A stretch of 64,000 bases of DNA from Domibacillus antri (GCF_001936625.1 NZ_MSDU01000004.1:60855-124854), one strand, 5' to 3'; positions 39,662-48,505 are shown, numbered from the stretch's first letter. Translations and numbers: made by a program. Notes: generated by a model from the sequence alone, not told the origin.

Positions 39662-40399
39662 TCAGTCAAATTCCCGGAATTTTTCTGAAACAAGCCTTTG
39701 TTTGGATGGAACGGATACGGTTTCGCGTTCAGGCCATCGGAAGGCGGTTAGCTTGCCGCCAAAAACGCAGCCTGTGTCAATATTGATCGTCCCGTTTATT
39801 TCGCGCGGTTCCTTAACCGGTGTATGGCCGTAAACGATAAACGGCTCTCCATTATATTTTTTTGCCCAGTCCCGCCTTACCGGTGAACCGTCTGCGTGCT
39901 TTTCACCGGTAATATCGCCGTATAGGACGAATGTTTTCACTTTTGAATCATGCCGTCCGATATAGTCGGCGCGGATGCCTGCATGGGCGATCACGAGCTT
40001 GCGGCCGTCTGCTATTTGATAAAGAGGGGACTGCTCATACATGGATAAAAAGCGGCCGCGGATTGACTGGTATTGCTCTTTTGGCAAAGACTCCAGCTCC
40101 GCGGCGGTTGTTTCCAGCCCGTGTGTTTTTTGGATATTGTTGCCGAGAAAATAGCGGTACAATTTATTACAATGATTCCCCGGTACATATAACGCAGACT
40201 GTTCTTCAAATAACCGGCATACAACATTGAGAACAGCCACGGATTCTGTTCCGCGGTCTGTTAAATCACCGACAAATGCCAGTGTACGGCCTGCGGGATG
40301 AATGGGAATACCGGATTCCCATTGATAGCCGAGCGCGAGCGTTAATTCGCGAAATTCTTCTAAGCAGCCGTGAATGTCTCCGATAATATCCAGTTTCAT
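39662..40399 (-). CDS. prpE: PrpE metallophosphatase
   Basis: A calcineurin-like phosphoesterase of about 245 residues: [24 protein letters not shown], then the His ligands in [10 protein letters not shown] and [10 protein letters not shown]. subtilis PrpE cleaves symmetrical Ap4A and affects spore germination. The start is at 40399, eight bases after AGGAG; a GTG at 40408 is less well spaced. Confidence 0.87.
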   Translation of the reverse strand: MKLDIIGDIHGCLEEFRELTLALGYQWESGIPIHPAGRTLAFVGDLTDRGTESVAVLNVVCRLFEEQSALYVPGNHCNKLYRYFLGNNIQKTHGLETTAAELESLPKEQYQSIRGRFLSMYEQSPLYQIADGRKLVIAHAGIRADYIGRHDSKVKTFVLYGDITGEKHADGSPVRRDWAKKYNGEPFIVYGHTPVKEPREINGTINIDTGCVFGGKLTAFRWPERETVSVPSKQRLVSEKFREFD

Positions 40400-40504
40400 G
40401 AATACCACTCCTAAAAAGATTTACATTATTTTAAAGATTCAAATAAGACAACAGGCAAAAAATTTGCTACGATTATGTGCATATAAAGGAAAAGAGGTAC
40501 AAAA

Positions 40505-42346
40505 ATGGAACATGCGTCTCTTTCATCGCTTGTCATCGTGGTCATTGCCGCTTTTTTAACGCCTATTTTGCTTCATCGGCTGAAGCTTTCCTTTATTCCG
40601 GTTGTCGTCGCGGAAATTTTGGTCGGCCTCATTCTTGGGCAAAGCGGCTTTAATCTTGTATATGATGATGTATGGCTTGGTACGCTGTCAACACTCGGTT
40701 TTTTATTTCTTATGTTTTTGAGCGGGCTTGAAATTGACTTTACAATGTTTTCGAGCCAGAAAAAACCGAAAGTACGGCATAAAAAAGTGAAACACGCGCC
40801 GAATCCTTTTTCAGCCGCAGCCATCGTATTCACAGGTATTTTTATTGTATCATACGGCCTGGCATTCGGATTTGAAGCGGCTGGTCTTGTCGAGGACGCT
40901 TTTTTAATGACGCTTATCATTTCGACGATTTCACTTGGTGTGGTCGTACCGACATTGAAAGAAGCGGGATTGATGAAAACGGTCATCGGCCAGATCATCT
41001 TGCTTGTGGCTGTCATTGCGGATCTAGTGACAATGATTTTGCTGGCGGTCTATGTATCCATCAACAGCGAATCAGGCGGCAACATGTGGCTGCTGCTCGT
41101 GCTGTTTGCAGCCGGGCTCATTCTCTATGCACTCGCGAAACGGTTTAAAAATAAGCCGCTTTTTACCGTTTTATCAACAGGAACCGTTCAAATCGGCACG
41201 CGCGCAGTGTTCACCCTTATGATTGTCCTTGTTGCACTGTCTGAATACGTCGGAGCGGAAAATATTTTGGGCGCGTTTCTAGCCGGGGTTCTTGTGTCGT
41301 TATTGGCACTCAATCATGAGCTTGTCCGTCAGCTCGATTCATTCGGGTACGGTTTTCTCATCCCGATTTTCTTTGTGATGGTCGGAGTGGATTTGAATTT
41401 ATGGGCGCTTCTCGGTGATCCGCAGCTGCTGATGCTTATTCCGCTGCTGCTTTTGGCTTTATTTCTTTCAAAAGTGGTGCCAATGCTTTACTTGCGGCGG
41501 TTTTATGATATGAAAACCGTGATTGCATCCTCGTTTTTATTAACTTCGACATTATCGCTTGTTATTGCTGCCGCTAAAATAGCGGAAGAACTTGGAGTCA
41601 TTACCGCTGAGCTGAGCGGAACATTTATCGTGGTGGCCGTCATTGCGTGTATCCTCACACCGGTTATTTTCAAAAAAATGTTTCCGTTTGAATTCATGAT
41701 GGAAGAGAAAAAAGTAAACGTCGCGTTTATTGGAGCCAATCAGTATTCCCTCCCCATTTCGCGGGAACTGCCGCCGGAGCAATTTAATGTCTCCATATTT
41801 CAGCAAAAAACGAACAGTGAACCGGCTTCGCAGTCATTGTTTCATATTGTATACGTTGATGATTTAACGGTAGAGGCTTTGGAACCGCACGCTTTGTTTG
41901 AAAAAGATGTCCTTCTTTTTATGACAGGAAATGAAGAATTAAATGTGCAGTTCGCAATCGAAGCGAAGCGGGCAGGTGTCGAACGGGTGATCGCCCATGC
42001 GGAGCGGGAAGCGTCAGCACGCCAGCTTGAGGAAGAGGAAATAGAAGTGTTTTCATCGATATTATCGGCGAAATCACTCCTGCGGGCGATGATTGAGTCA
42101 CCGTCTATACCGGATTTTGTCACAGATTCTGATGTGGCCCTTCATGAAATAAAAATCGGCAATCAGTCCTTCGCCGGGATGAAACTGCGTGATTTTCCAT
42201 TTACGGGAGATGTCATTTTTGTCCGGATTGTCCGTGGTCATGATTACATTGTACCGCACGGGGATACAGAGCTGAAAATCGGAGACCGGCTCATTGTGAC
42301 CGGGTCAAAAGAATATGTAGAAGAATTGAAACAGGATTTACGTTGA
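40505..42346 (+). CDS. yjbQ: CPA2-family monovalent cation/proton antiporter YjbQ
   Basis: 613 residues: twelve or so membrane helices (about 1-390) of the Na+/H+ exchanger fold, then a TrkA-N-like part and a C-terminal TrkA-C (RCK-C) domain ending with IKIGDRLIVTGSKEY-like residues. Conserved elements include LFLMFLSGLEIDF and FFVMVGVDLNL. The cation is probably K+ or Na+; ligand regulation through the RCK part is likely. GAGGT precedes the ATG. Confidence 0.87.
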   Translation: MEHASLSSLVIVVIAAFLTPILLHRLKLSFIPVVVAEILVGLILGQSGFNLVYDDVWLGTLSTLGFLFLMFLSGLEIDFTMFSSQKKPKVRHKKVKHAPNPFSAAAIVFTGIFIVSYGLAFGFEAAGLVEDAFLMTLIISTISLGVVVPTLKEAGLMKTVIGQIILLVAVIADLVTMILLAVYVSINSESGGNMWLLLVLFAAGLILYALAKRFKNKPLFTVLSTGTVQIGTRAVFTLMIVLVALSEYVGAENILGAFLAGVLVSLLALNHELVRQLDSFGYGFLIPIFFVMVGVDLNLWALLGDPQLLMLIPLLLLALFLSKVVPMLYLRRFYDMKTVIASSFLLTSTLSLVIAAAKIAEELGVITAELSGTFIVVAVIACILTPVIFKKMFPFEFMMEEKKVNVAFIGANQYSLPISRELPPEQFNVSIFQQKTNSEPASQSLFHIVYVDDLTVEALEPHALFEKDVLLFMTGNEELNVQFAIEAKRAGVERVIAHAEREASARQLEEEEIEVFSSILSAKSLLRAMIESPSIPDFVTDSDVALHEIKIGNQSFAGMKLRDFPFTGDVIFVRIVRGHDYIVPHGDTELKIGDRLIVTGSKEYVEELKQDLR

Positions 42347-42369
42347 TTTTTTCCCTTTTCATGTTAATA

Positions 42370-42386
42370 TTAACACTAGGTACTAA
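42370..42386. promoter_or_regulatory. FapR operator of fabI
   Basis: TTAACACTAGGTACTAA is the reverse complement of TTAGTACCTAGTGTTAA, an excellent FapR site, 30 bases upstream of the fabI ATG. Confidence 0.85.
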
Positions 42387-42415
42387 TAACTTGTGTTAAC
42401 AGGAGGAACGGATAC

Positions 42416-43195
42416 ATGTCATTTTCACTTGAAGGAAAAACGTTTGTGGTGATGGGTGTTGCAAATAAGCGCAGCATCGCCTGGGGAATTGCCCGTTCAC
42501 TTGACGCGGCAGGTGCGCGTCTTGTGTTTACGTATGCGGGAGAGCGTCTGGAGAAAAATGTACGCGATCTTGCAGCAACGCTTGAAAATCAAAACGATCC
42601 GTTCATTTTGTCATGCGATGTAACGGATGATGCGGCGATTGAAAAATGCTTTGCGGAAATTAAAGAAAAAGCGGGTGTGATTCACGGTCTGGCGCATTGT
42701 ATCGCATTCGCAAACAAAGAAGACCTGGACGGTGATTTCGTCGATACATCACGCGAAGGTTTCATGCTTGCGCACAATATCAGCGCTTATTCATTAACAG
42801 CAGTCGCCAAATACGCGAAGCCGTTAATGACAGAAGGCGGAAGCATCGTCACATTGACATACCTTGGCGGAGAGCGCGTTATTACGAACTATAATGTTAT
42901 GGGTGTGGCAAAAGCGTCCCTTGATGCAAGCGTCCGCTACTTAGCTGCTGACCTTGGCAAAGATGGTATTCGCGTCAACTCGATTTCAGCAGGGCCGATT
43001 CGTACACTCGCGGCAAAAGGCATCAGCGACTTTAACGATATGCTGACTAAAATTGAAGAACGGGCACCGCTTCGCCGCACAACAACGCAGGAAGAAGTGG
43101 GCGATACAGCCGTCTTCTTATTCAGTGACATGTCACGCGGTATTACCGGTGAAAACATTCATGTTGATTCGGGGTACCATATTACAGGAAATTAA
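42416..43195 (+). CDS. fabI: Enoyl-ACP reductase FabI
   Basis: NADH/NADPH-dependent last step of each fatty-acid elongation cycle, target of triclosan. 259 residues: GVANKRSIAWGIA cofactor loop, then the catalytic Y-x6-K (the first Tyr is in LTYLGGERVITNYNVMGVAKA) and ISAGPIRTLAAKGI. AGGAGG lies upstream. It is regulated with fabHF through FapR. Confidence 0.94.
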   Translation: MSFSLEGKTFVVMGVANKRSIAWGIARSLDAAGARLVFTYAGERLEKNVRDLAATLENQNDPFILSCDVTDDAAIEKCFAEIKEKAGVIHGLAHCIAFANKEDLDGDFVDTSREGFMLAHNISAYSLTAVAKYAKPLMTEGGSIVTLTYLGGERVITNYNVMGVAKASLDASVRYLAADLGKDGIRVNSISAGPIRTLAAKGISDFNDMLTKIEERAPLRRTTTQEEVGDTAVFLFSDMSRGITGENIHVDSGYHITGN

Positions 43196-43197
43196 AG

Positions 43198-43229
43198 TTT
43201 AAAAAAACCGTCCATATCGGACGGTTTTT
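43198..43229 (+). terminator. Terminator of fabI
   Basis: AAAAAACCGTCC pairs with GGACGGTTTTTT around ATATC. Confidence 0.92.
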
Positions 43230-43264
43230 TGCATATACTTGACAAAAAGCGGAGGTGCTGAAGA

Positions 43265-43642
43265 ATGAAAAAAGAACAGGGGCCGCTCATGTATATCGGA
43301 CAGCCAGCGCTTAAGCCTTTGCATCCCATCATGCAGCACGTTGTAAAAGCGGATGAAGAAGTGTCAATAAATGAAATACCGCTGGAAGAGGGGGAACAAA
43401 AACAGTCCGCAGAATCAGGCAGATTGAAACCGTTTCGGGAAATGAATGTAGAGGAAAAAGTCATTTATTTAGCAGAGCGCCGCATACCAGTACCGTGTCA
43501 GTTTGAATGGAAAAACGGGTCTGTACGCGGCATTATTGAGCGATTCGATCAAGGAAGCGTGTGGGTGCTCGATGAGACAGGGGAAAAGACCGTTCGTGTC
43601 CCGATTGAGGAAATTGTCTATATCCGTATTGCCGGTACATGA
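43265..43642 (+). CDS. cotO: Spore coat protein CotO-like
   Basis: A 125-residue protein whose C-terminal half (RLKPFREMNVEEKVIYLAER, then VPCQFEWKNGSVRGII) is the CotO domain. It is shorter than B. subtilis CotO (about 227 residues), lacking much of the repetitive middle. CotO is a coat/crust assembly protein, and the fabI-cotO order is conserved. GGAGGTG precedes the ATG. Confidence 0.8.
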   Translation: MKKEQGPLMYIGQPALKPLHPIMQHVVKADEEVSINEIPLEEGEQKQSAESGRLKPFREMNVEEKVIYLAERRIPVPCQFEWKNGSVRGIIERFDQGSVWVLDETGEKTVRVPIEEIVYIRIAGT

Positions 43643-43644
43643 AT

Positions 43645-43671
43645 GAAAAAACCCGCCTGCGCGGCGGGTTA
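43645..43671 (-). terminator. Bidirectional terminator between cotO and the CotY/Z-like gene
   Basis: ACCCGCC pairs with GGCGGGT. The T run (six T) is on the minus strand, so it mainly serves the leftward coat gene. Confidence 0.75.
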
Positions 43672-43673
43672 GA

Positions 43674-44207
43674 TTAACGGCATACATTTAAGTCAACATC
43701 TCTAATACATTGAACGGCAATGAAATCCTCTAAATCAACCGTCACACAGCTGCGTGTTTTTTTGAAATTTTTTACTTTGCATACTTTATTAAGGCTGATG
43801 CCCCCGTCATTTGCAAGATTGACTGGGTCACGGTCATCGTCCAGCGGCTTTAATACGCGCAGACGGGCACAGCAGCTGTCAAATACATCTTCAACTCGGA
43901 AAAAAATGGATACGCACCCTTTTTCACAATGGTCATCGTCGTCATGTTCCTCTGGATCAAAAAAAGCGAAAAACGGTTTGCCTTCTTTCGTTGTCAGTGT
44001 AAATACGCGTGTGTCTGCATTGCGGCGGCGCGGGCCGTCCAAGTCACCAAGCGGCTCTGCAAAGCAGTCTTTGCAGTCTTTGCACTCATCGTCCTCTTTC
44101 GCATCTTGAATGTCACGAATGGCGCGCACAACCTCGCAAACGCAGCTTTCGGAAAATCGACGCCGGTCATCGCTGTCAAAATCGTCGTGATGTTTTTTGC
44201 ATCCCAT
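43674..44207 (-). CDS. cotZ: CotY/CotZ-like Cys-rich spore crust protein
   Basis: 177 residues with the CotY/Z/ExsY pattern: SCVCEVVRAIRDIQDAK, cysteine pairs ECKDCKDCFAE, and CVTVDLEDFIAVQCIRDVDL near the C-terminus. These proteins self-assemble through disulfides into the spore crust or exosporium. The acidic DDD/EHDDDDH stretches are typical. The start is at 44207, five bases after GGAGGAGA. CotY and CotZ cannot be told apart by eye. Confidence 0.82.
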   Translation of the reverse strand: MGCKKHHDDFDSDDRRRFSESCVCEVVRAIRDIQDAKEDDECKDCKDCFAEPLGDLDGPRRRNADTRVFTLTTKEGKPFFAFFDPEEHDDDDHCEKGCVSIFFRVEDVFDSCCARLRVLKPLDDDRDPVNLANDGGISLNKVCKVKNFKKTRSCVTVDLEDFIAVQCIRDVDLNVCR

Positions 44208-44290
44208 TATGCTCTCCTCCTTTAAATATCGGTACAATATTAATGTATGAATTCTGTTTACTATGGGCATGGACAATTGCCGCAGTGGAC

Positions 44291-44320
44291 AGAATTTTTT
44301 TTCTGTTTCAGGACATACTG
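44291..44320 (+). promoter_or_regulatory. Candidate sigma-G promoter of the spoVA operon
   Basis: AGAATT (44291-44296), a 17-base spacer and CATACTG (44314-44320) resemble the forespore sigma-G consensus TGAATA-N17-CATACTA. It is placed 22 bases ahead of the lipoprotein gene, consistent with forespore expression. Confidence 0.55.
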
Positions 44321-44342
44321 ATCAAAAACGGAGGTGCGAATA

Positions 44343-44783
44343 ATGAAAAAAATGGCGCTTGCGATCTTGCTGCTGGCAGGCTGTGCCCCGGAACATGACG
44401 GTACAGCACTGATCGAAACGGCCAACCCGGATGCTGTTCAGCTTGATGGACACCAAGATGGACTTGCGGAAAAAATAAAAAAAGAAGCGGACTCTACTGA
44501 ATCTATTTACGATACAGCTGTTGTAAAAGGAAAAAAAGAACTGTTGGTTGCCTATAAAGTGCGCCATCTCGACCGATTCAAAATGAAAGATATTGAAAAA
44601 GATCTTACGAAACGAATAGAAAAAATAACAGGCAAAGATGTAGATGTCGTTGTGTCAAGTGATTACAAAATTTTCCTTGAAGCGGTTCGGTTAAAAGAAG
44701 ATATGGAAGCGGATTTGATGTCGGAAAAGGAAGCGGATAAACGTCTGTCTGAAATCATTAAATTGAAAAAGGAGATGACCTAA
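44343..44783 (+). CDS. YhcN/YlaJ-family sporulation lipoprotein
   Basis: 146 residues with a short lipoprotein signal (MKKMALAILLLAGC, lipobox LLAGC) and a YhcN/YlaJ-type domain (LLVAYKVRHLDRFKMKDIEK, ITGKDVDVVVSSD). Such proteins are found in the spore inner membrane and next to spoVA genes. The start at 44343 is preferred over a GTG at 44334 because GGAGGTG is upstream. It is followed by spoVAC after one base. Confidence 0.8.
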   Translation: MKKMALAILLLAGCAPEHDGTALIETANPDAVQLDGHQDGLAEKIKKEADSTESIYDTAVVKGKKELLVAYKVRHLDRFKMKDIEKDLTKRIEKITGKDVDVVVSSDYKIFLEAVRLKEDMEADLMSEKEADKRLSEIIKLKKEMT

Positions 44784-44784
44784 A

Positions 44785-45216
44785 GTGGATCCGGATCGGT
44801 ATAAAAAGCTCGCCTCCAAATATGAGGCGAAAAGACCGGTGCTGCAAAACTGCATACGTGCTTTCTGGACAGGCGGACTCATTTGTGTGATCGGTCAGGC
44901 GGTCTCCTATTTTTTTATCTTCTTTTTTGATTTTACCGAGCAGACGGTCGGCAATCCAACGGTCGCTTTTATGGTCTTTCTGTCTATGCTGTTAACCGGA
45001 TTCGGCATATATGACAGACTTGGACAGTTTGCGGGCGCGGGCAGTGCGGTCCCGGTAACCGGGTTCGGGAACGCCGTTATTTCAGCGGCGATCGAACACC
45101 GGACAGAAGGATTTGTACTCGGAGTCGGAGGCAATATGTTTAAACTGGCCGGATCGGTTATATTATTCGGTGTTTTTTCCGCGTTTATTGTGGCGCTCAT
45201 TAAATCACTTTTTTAA
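44785..45216 (+). CDS. spoVAC: Stage V sporulation protein AC
   Basis: A 143-residue membrane protein of the SpoVA Ca-DPA channel. It has a conserved N-terminal YKKLASKYEAKRP and FWTGGLICVIGQAV, and a later AGAGSAVPVTGFGNA. It starts with GTG, one base after the lipoprotein stop, with GGAGATGA in the coding end. It acts with SpoVAD/E in DPA uptake and release in spores; no spoVAD is next to it. Confidence 0.88.
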   Translation: MDPDRYKKLASKYEAKRPVLQNCIRAFWTGGLICVIGQAVSYFFIFFFDFTEQTVGNPTVAFMVFLSMLLTGFGIYDRLGQFAGAGSAVPVTGFGNAVISAAIEHRTEGFVLGVGGNMFKLAGSVILFGVFSAFIVALIKSLF

Positions 45217-45234
45217 AAAGAAAGGAAGAGACGG

Positions 45235-45591
45235 ATGATCGCAATGTTTTTCTGGGCATTTTTGATTGGCGGTCTTATTTGTGTAATTGGACAGCTCATG
45301 ATGGATGTCGGCAAATTAACACCGGGCCATACATTATCAGCGCTTGTGACAGCAGGTGCTGTATTGGCAGGATTTGATTTATATGAACCATTGATTGATT
45401 TTGCCGGAGCGGGGGCGACGATTCCGATTACAAGCTTTGGGAACTCACTTGTTGCCGGTGCCATGCAGGAAGCTGAAAAGCACGGTATTGTCGGTGTTTT
45501 AACCGGCATGTTTGAAGTAACAAGCTCTGGTATATCCGCTGCCATCGTTTTTGGCTTTATCGGCGCATTACTTTTTAAGCCAAAAGGGTGA
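45235..45591 (+). CDS. spoVAE: Stage V sporulation protein AE (AEb type)
   Basis: 118 residues, four hydrophobic segments and the GGLICVIGQLMMDVGKLTPG signature of SpoVAEb. AAAGGAAGAG precedes the ATG. It is directly after spoVAC, whereas the usual order is AC-AD-AEb, so a spoVAD has been lost or lies elsewhere. Confidence 0.88.
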   Translation: MIAMFFWAFLIGGLICVIGQLMMDVGKLTPGHTLSALVTAGAVLAGFDLYEPLIDFAGAGATIPITSFGNSLVAGAMQEAEKHGIVGVLTGMFEVTSSGISAAIVFGFIGALLFKPKG

Positions 45592-45611
45592 GCGGGCCCA
45601 TCCCTTTTTTC
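45582..45611 (+). terminator. Terminator of the spoVA operon
   Basis: AAAAGGG and CCCTTTT with TG/CA in the stem; it begins within the last codons of spoVAE. Confidence 0.6.
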
Positions 45612-45659
45612 TGTTTCTCCATATGATACTAAAGAGAATCCAGAAAGGGGGAAATGAGA

Positions 45660-45785
45660 ATGGGCTATTACGGCGGATATGGCGGATATGGCGGATATGG
45701 CGGATATGGCGGTTCAAGCACATTTGTCCTGATCGTTGTTCTATTTATTTTGCTCATCATCGTTGGCGCAAGCTTTTATTATTGA
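45660..45785 (+). CDS. YjcZ-family sporulation micro-protein (41 aa)
   Basis: MGYY followed by GGY repeats, then a hydrophobic helix [20 protein letters not shown], the signature of the YjcZ family (PF09680), expressed during sporulation and probably a membrane/coat structural peptide. The GGY part is a 9-bp DNA tandem repeat (GGATATGGC, about five copies). GGGGGAAATGAGA is upstream. It is too short for common gene finders. Confidence 0.75.
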   Translation: MGYYGGYGGYGGYGGYGGSSTFVLIVVLFILLIIVGASFYY

Positions 45786-45810
45786 TTGATCAGCATAAGG
45801 AGGAGCAGCG

Positions 45811-46059
45811 ATGGACAACAAATTTTTCGGGAAAATTGAGAAAAAAACAGGCGTGCGCATGAGCGACGTGTTTGCGCTTGTCGATTCCCTTCAATACGCA
45901 GATTTTCGCGATGAGCGGACGGTCCGTTCTGTCATCGCGCAGACGGCAGCACTTGCAGGAAAAAAAGTACCGAAGCAGGTGGAAGATGAACTCGTTAACA
46001 CCATCTTAAAAGATGGCCGTAAGCTGGATATCGATGCCATTACAAAGATGCTCAAATAA
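45811..46059 (+). CDS. spoVIF: Stage VI sporulation protein F
   Basis: 82 residues resembling B. subtilis SpoVIF (YjcC): MDNKFFGKIEKKTGVRMSDVF-type N-terminus, then DFRDERTVRSVIAQTA. It assists GerE-controlled late coat gene expression in the mother cell. AAGGAGGAG precedes the ATG. Confidence 0.85.
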   Translation: MDNKFFGKIEKKTGVRMSDVFALVDSLQYADFRDERTVRSVIAQTAALAGKKVPKQVEDELVNTILKDGRKLDIDAITKMLK

Positions 46060-46067
46060 TCCTAAGG

Positions 46068-46098
46068 CAAGAGTGGCTGAAAAGCCGCTCTTTTTTTA
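46068..46098 (+). terminator. Terminator of spoVIF
   Basis: AAGAG.GGC pairs with GCC.CTCTT around TGAAAA, then a T run. Confidence 0.75.
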
Positions 46099-46201
46099 AA
46101 TAGAACAGGCATAATGTCTTGAATTACGTATATTGCGTTTGGGATAAGCATAGAATGGATAAAGAAATAATAAGAGAATGAGTGCGGAAGGAGGAATTGA
46201 A

Positions 46202-46456
46202 TTGGGCTACGTGCTGCCGATCCCGCAATATCAATATATGGACTACAGAGAGCGGGTATTCAATGAAATGAGCAGTGGCTATTCATACATCGATCCCGCT
46301 GCGAAAGTCACTTTTGATAAAATTTTACAGAATCGCTCCGAGCCGGAAATGAGTCTGGAGGAACGGCGGAAAAAACGGGAAAATGAACATGAAGCTTTTC
46401 GTGTACATCTTGCTCAAATTAGCGGAAAAGGTATTGAAATAGATAAACTGGCTTAA
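46202..46456 (+). CDS. Hypothetical protein (84 aa)
   Basis: Begins MGYVLPIPQYQYMDYRERV from the TTG at 46202, seven bases after AAGGAGG; an upstream ATG at 46178 has no site. A charged C-terminal helix (SLEERRKKRENEHEAFRVHL) follows. No family recognised; short and cytoplasmic. The same reading suggests a Bacillaceae-conserved protein, but that is not verified. Confidence 0.6.
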   Translation: MGYVLPIPQYQYMDYRERVFNEMSSGYSYIDPAAKVTFDKILQNRSEPEMSLEERRKKRENEHEAFRVHLAQISGKGIEIDKLA

Positions 46457-46487
46457 TGCAAGAAGTCCTAAGATGGACGAACATATG

Positions 46488-46527
46488 AAAAAAGCTTATT
46501 CACCTATAAGCGGGAATAAGCTTTTTT
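46488..46527. terminator. Bidirectional terminator between the 84-aa gene and yjcF
   Basis: AAAAAAGCTTATTC pairs with GAATAAGCTTTTTT around a 12-base loop. Confidence 0.9.
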
Positions 46528-46532
46528 GGTTT

Positions 46533-46961
46533 TCATAACGGTTTCGTCATCGTTTTATGGACGATGCCGGCATCTAAAAATTCCCCGGAAATGACTTGAT
46601 AACCGCGTTTTTCATAAAAAGGGATGGCGTGCACCTGCGCGTCCAGCTTTAAAGCGGTCAGCCCGGAAATGGTAGCCGCGTGCTGTTCAATCGCATCCAT
46701 AATCAAATTTCCGGCCCCATTGCCGCGCGCTTCTTTTAACACGCAAATGCGCTCTACTTTCCCATATTCGCCGACCGTACGAAAACGGCCGGCCCCGCAT
46801 GGATCCATGTTGTCATCGTACAATACGAAATGCACGGCTTCCTCTTCTAATTCATCAATTTCAAGCGCGGGAGGGACATTCTGTTCATCGACAAAAACCG
46901 TTGTCCGAACGGAAAACGCGTCCTCCCGCTGTTTTACATCTGTTATCATTACTGCTTTCAA
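46533..46961 (-). CDS. yjcF: GNAT-family acetyltransferase YjcF
   Basis: 142 residues: ERICVLKEARGNGAGNLIM is the acetyl-CoA site, followed by LDAQVHAIPFYEKRGYQV. It matches YjcF of B. subtilis. TTG start at 46961 three bases after yjcG; alternative ATG at 46949. Substrate unknown. Confidence 0.82.
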   Translation of the reverse strand: MKAVMITDVKQREDAFSVRTTVFVDEQNVPPALEIDELEEEAVHFVLYDDNMDPCGAGRFRTVGEYGKVERICVLKEARGNGAGNLIMDAIEQHAATISGLTALKLDAQVHAIPFYEKRGYQVISGEFLDAGIVHKTMTKPL

Positions 46962-46964
46962 CCA

Positions 46965-47489
46965 TCATGCATCCTTTCCAAGTAAAAATGTTTCATACAC
47001 CGTCCACGAACCATTCTCCAGCTGATAAAGCAAGTGAAAGCGGTCTGCGATTTCCGTCAGATTAACCGATTCCATTTTCAATGACCCGTACACGTCCGAA
47101 TGCTCATCATCAGACAGCTGCTGTCCGATCGTAATGTGTGGAATGAATGCATACGGCTCCTCGCCCGGAAGATCGTCTGTGTGCATCATGTCATAAAGGG
47201 ACGTCAGTGTATCATTCGGATCGACTTTGAAATAAATGACATTGTTCACCGGTTCAAACGATTTGACTTTGCTGACATGATAGGAAAACGGCTGATGAAC
47301 GGCCGCTATCTTGCGCAGTTTTTCTGCGATGGTTTTGACATCATCGTCACCTGCATCAAAAGGACTCTTCAATGTAATATGCGGTGAAACGAGGGCATAA
47401 TGCGGGTCATAGCGCTTCCGGTAACCGTTTACTTTATCCTGCAAAGGTTTTGATGGAAAAATAACAACACCGTATTTCATTTCGTTCAC
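46965..47489 (-). CDS. yjcG: 2H phosphoesterase (2'-5' RNA ligase-like) YjcG
   Basis: 174 residues with two HxTx motifs, HITLKSPF and HITIGQQL, spaced as in the 2H phosphoesterase superfamily. It acts on cyclic phosphodiesters in RNA or nucleotides; the substrate is unknown. It belongs to the yjcHGF operon. Confidence 0.86.
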   Translation of the reverse strand: MNEMKYGVVIFPSKPLQDKVNGYRKRYDPHYALVSPHITLKSPFDAGDDDVKTIAEKLRKIAAVHQPFSYHVSKVKSFEPVNNVIYFKVDPNDTLTSLYDMMHTDDLPGEEPYAFIPHITIGQQLSDDEHSDVYGSLKMESVNLTEIADRFHLLYQLENGSWTVYETFLLGKDA

Positions 47490-47558
47490 TCTCCCTAAAA
47501 ATAACGTTTCTACACTAGTATATCAAAGTTGACGCAAAAAGCCGCATGATAGCTTCTT

Positions 47559-48278
47559 TCACTCAAACATCATTGACAGAGCCCGCTTCATATCCGGCTG
47601 CCAGTACGTCCACACATGTCCGCCATCAAACTCGTCATAAAAATAATCAAATTTTTTCGTAAGAAGCAGCGAATGAAGCGCCCGGTTTGGCGTTAAAAAG
47701 TCGGCAGTTTCACCATTGGTCATTTTCACTTCTGTTTCACCGGTTCCGATGACATGATATAACGACAGATGATGCGTATCATCCGCTGTATCCACCGCAT
47801 TCAAGACGGTGCTGTCAACGTATGGAGAATGCATTAACACTTTCCCAAACAGGTTCGGATACTCAAGTGCCGCCATAAGTGAAACCGTCGCCGCAAGCGA
47901 ATCACCGGCAAGCGCCCGCCCAAAAGAGACATTGTGTCCGGGAAACTTCTCATCCAAATAGGGAACGACTTCATGCGCCAAAAAGCGAATATAAGCTTTT
48001 TGCTTTGCACCGTCTGGATGGTATTTTTCCCGACGGTCGTTTTTATTATTGTATGGGACGCCGACGATAATCATGTTTTCGATTTCTTCCTGTTCTAACA
48101 GCTCATCCGCGACGCGCGGCAAACGACCCATTTGAAAATAATCTTTGCCGTCCTGGCAAATAAGAAAAGAATACGTAAACATCGGTGAAAAATCAGCCGG
48201 TACATAAATTAAAATCGGAATCTCTTCACCGAGCTCTTTTGAATGGATGATATCATCCTGTATTGTCCCGCGTTTCAT
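47559..48278 (-). CDS. yjcH: Enterochelin esterase-like hydrolase YjcH
   Basis: An alpha/beta-hydrolase of about 239 residues in the Esterase-D/Fes family. The nucleophile elbow appears as GDSLAATVSL, and the catalytic His in FDGGHVWTYW. Substrate unknown; it is syntenic with B. subtilis YjcH. The start is at 48278, eight bases after GGGAGG. Confidence 0.83.
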   Translation of the reverse strand: MKRGTIQDDIIHSKELGEEIPILIYVPADFSPMFTYSFLICQDGKDYFQMGRLPRVADELLEQEEIENMIIVGVPYNNKNDRREKYHPDGAKQKAYIRFLAHEVVPYLDEKFPGHNVSFGRALAGDSLAATVSLMAALEYPNLFGKVLMHSPYVDSTVLNAVDTADDTHHLSLYHVIGTGETEVKMTNGETADFLTPNRALHSLLLTKKFDYFYDEFDGGHVWTYWQPDMKRALSMMFE

Positions 48279-48325
48279 AAAGCAAGCCTCCCGAAAAAAA
48301 GTCAACTAATTTTACCATACGAATG

Positions 48326-48505
48326 TCATTTTCGGGCGGGAACGGCAGCGAGAATGCGGTCCACGCGAAAAGTCCGCATTTTCTGCCGATTTAAACAAAA
48401 GGCGCGGATCATCCCCGGACTGACGTATTTCACGAGAACGGTCCGCTCGGTCATATTTTCATTTTTCCCCATATAAATAATCGTTACAGGTTCTCTTGCT
48501 GTCAT
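48326..48505 (-). CDS. Small WYL-like protein (59 aa), possibly lacking its native start
   Basis: From the only in-frame ATG (48505) the product reads REPVTIIYMGKNE…RTVLVKY…AFCLNRQKMRTFRVDRILAA, like the C-terminal part of WYL ligand-sensing domains and like short Bacillus proteins of 60-70 residues. There is no Shine-Dalgarno near this ATG. The upstream codons (FRFLQTY) still resemble the family N-terminus and follow GAGGGGTGAG, so the original start codon may have been lost. A promoter with an embedded LexA box lies upstream. Confidence 0.5.
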   Translation of the reverse strand: MTAREPVTIIYMGKNENMTERTVLVKYVSPGMIRAFCLNRQKMRTFRVDRILAAVPARK

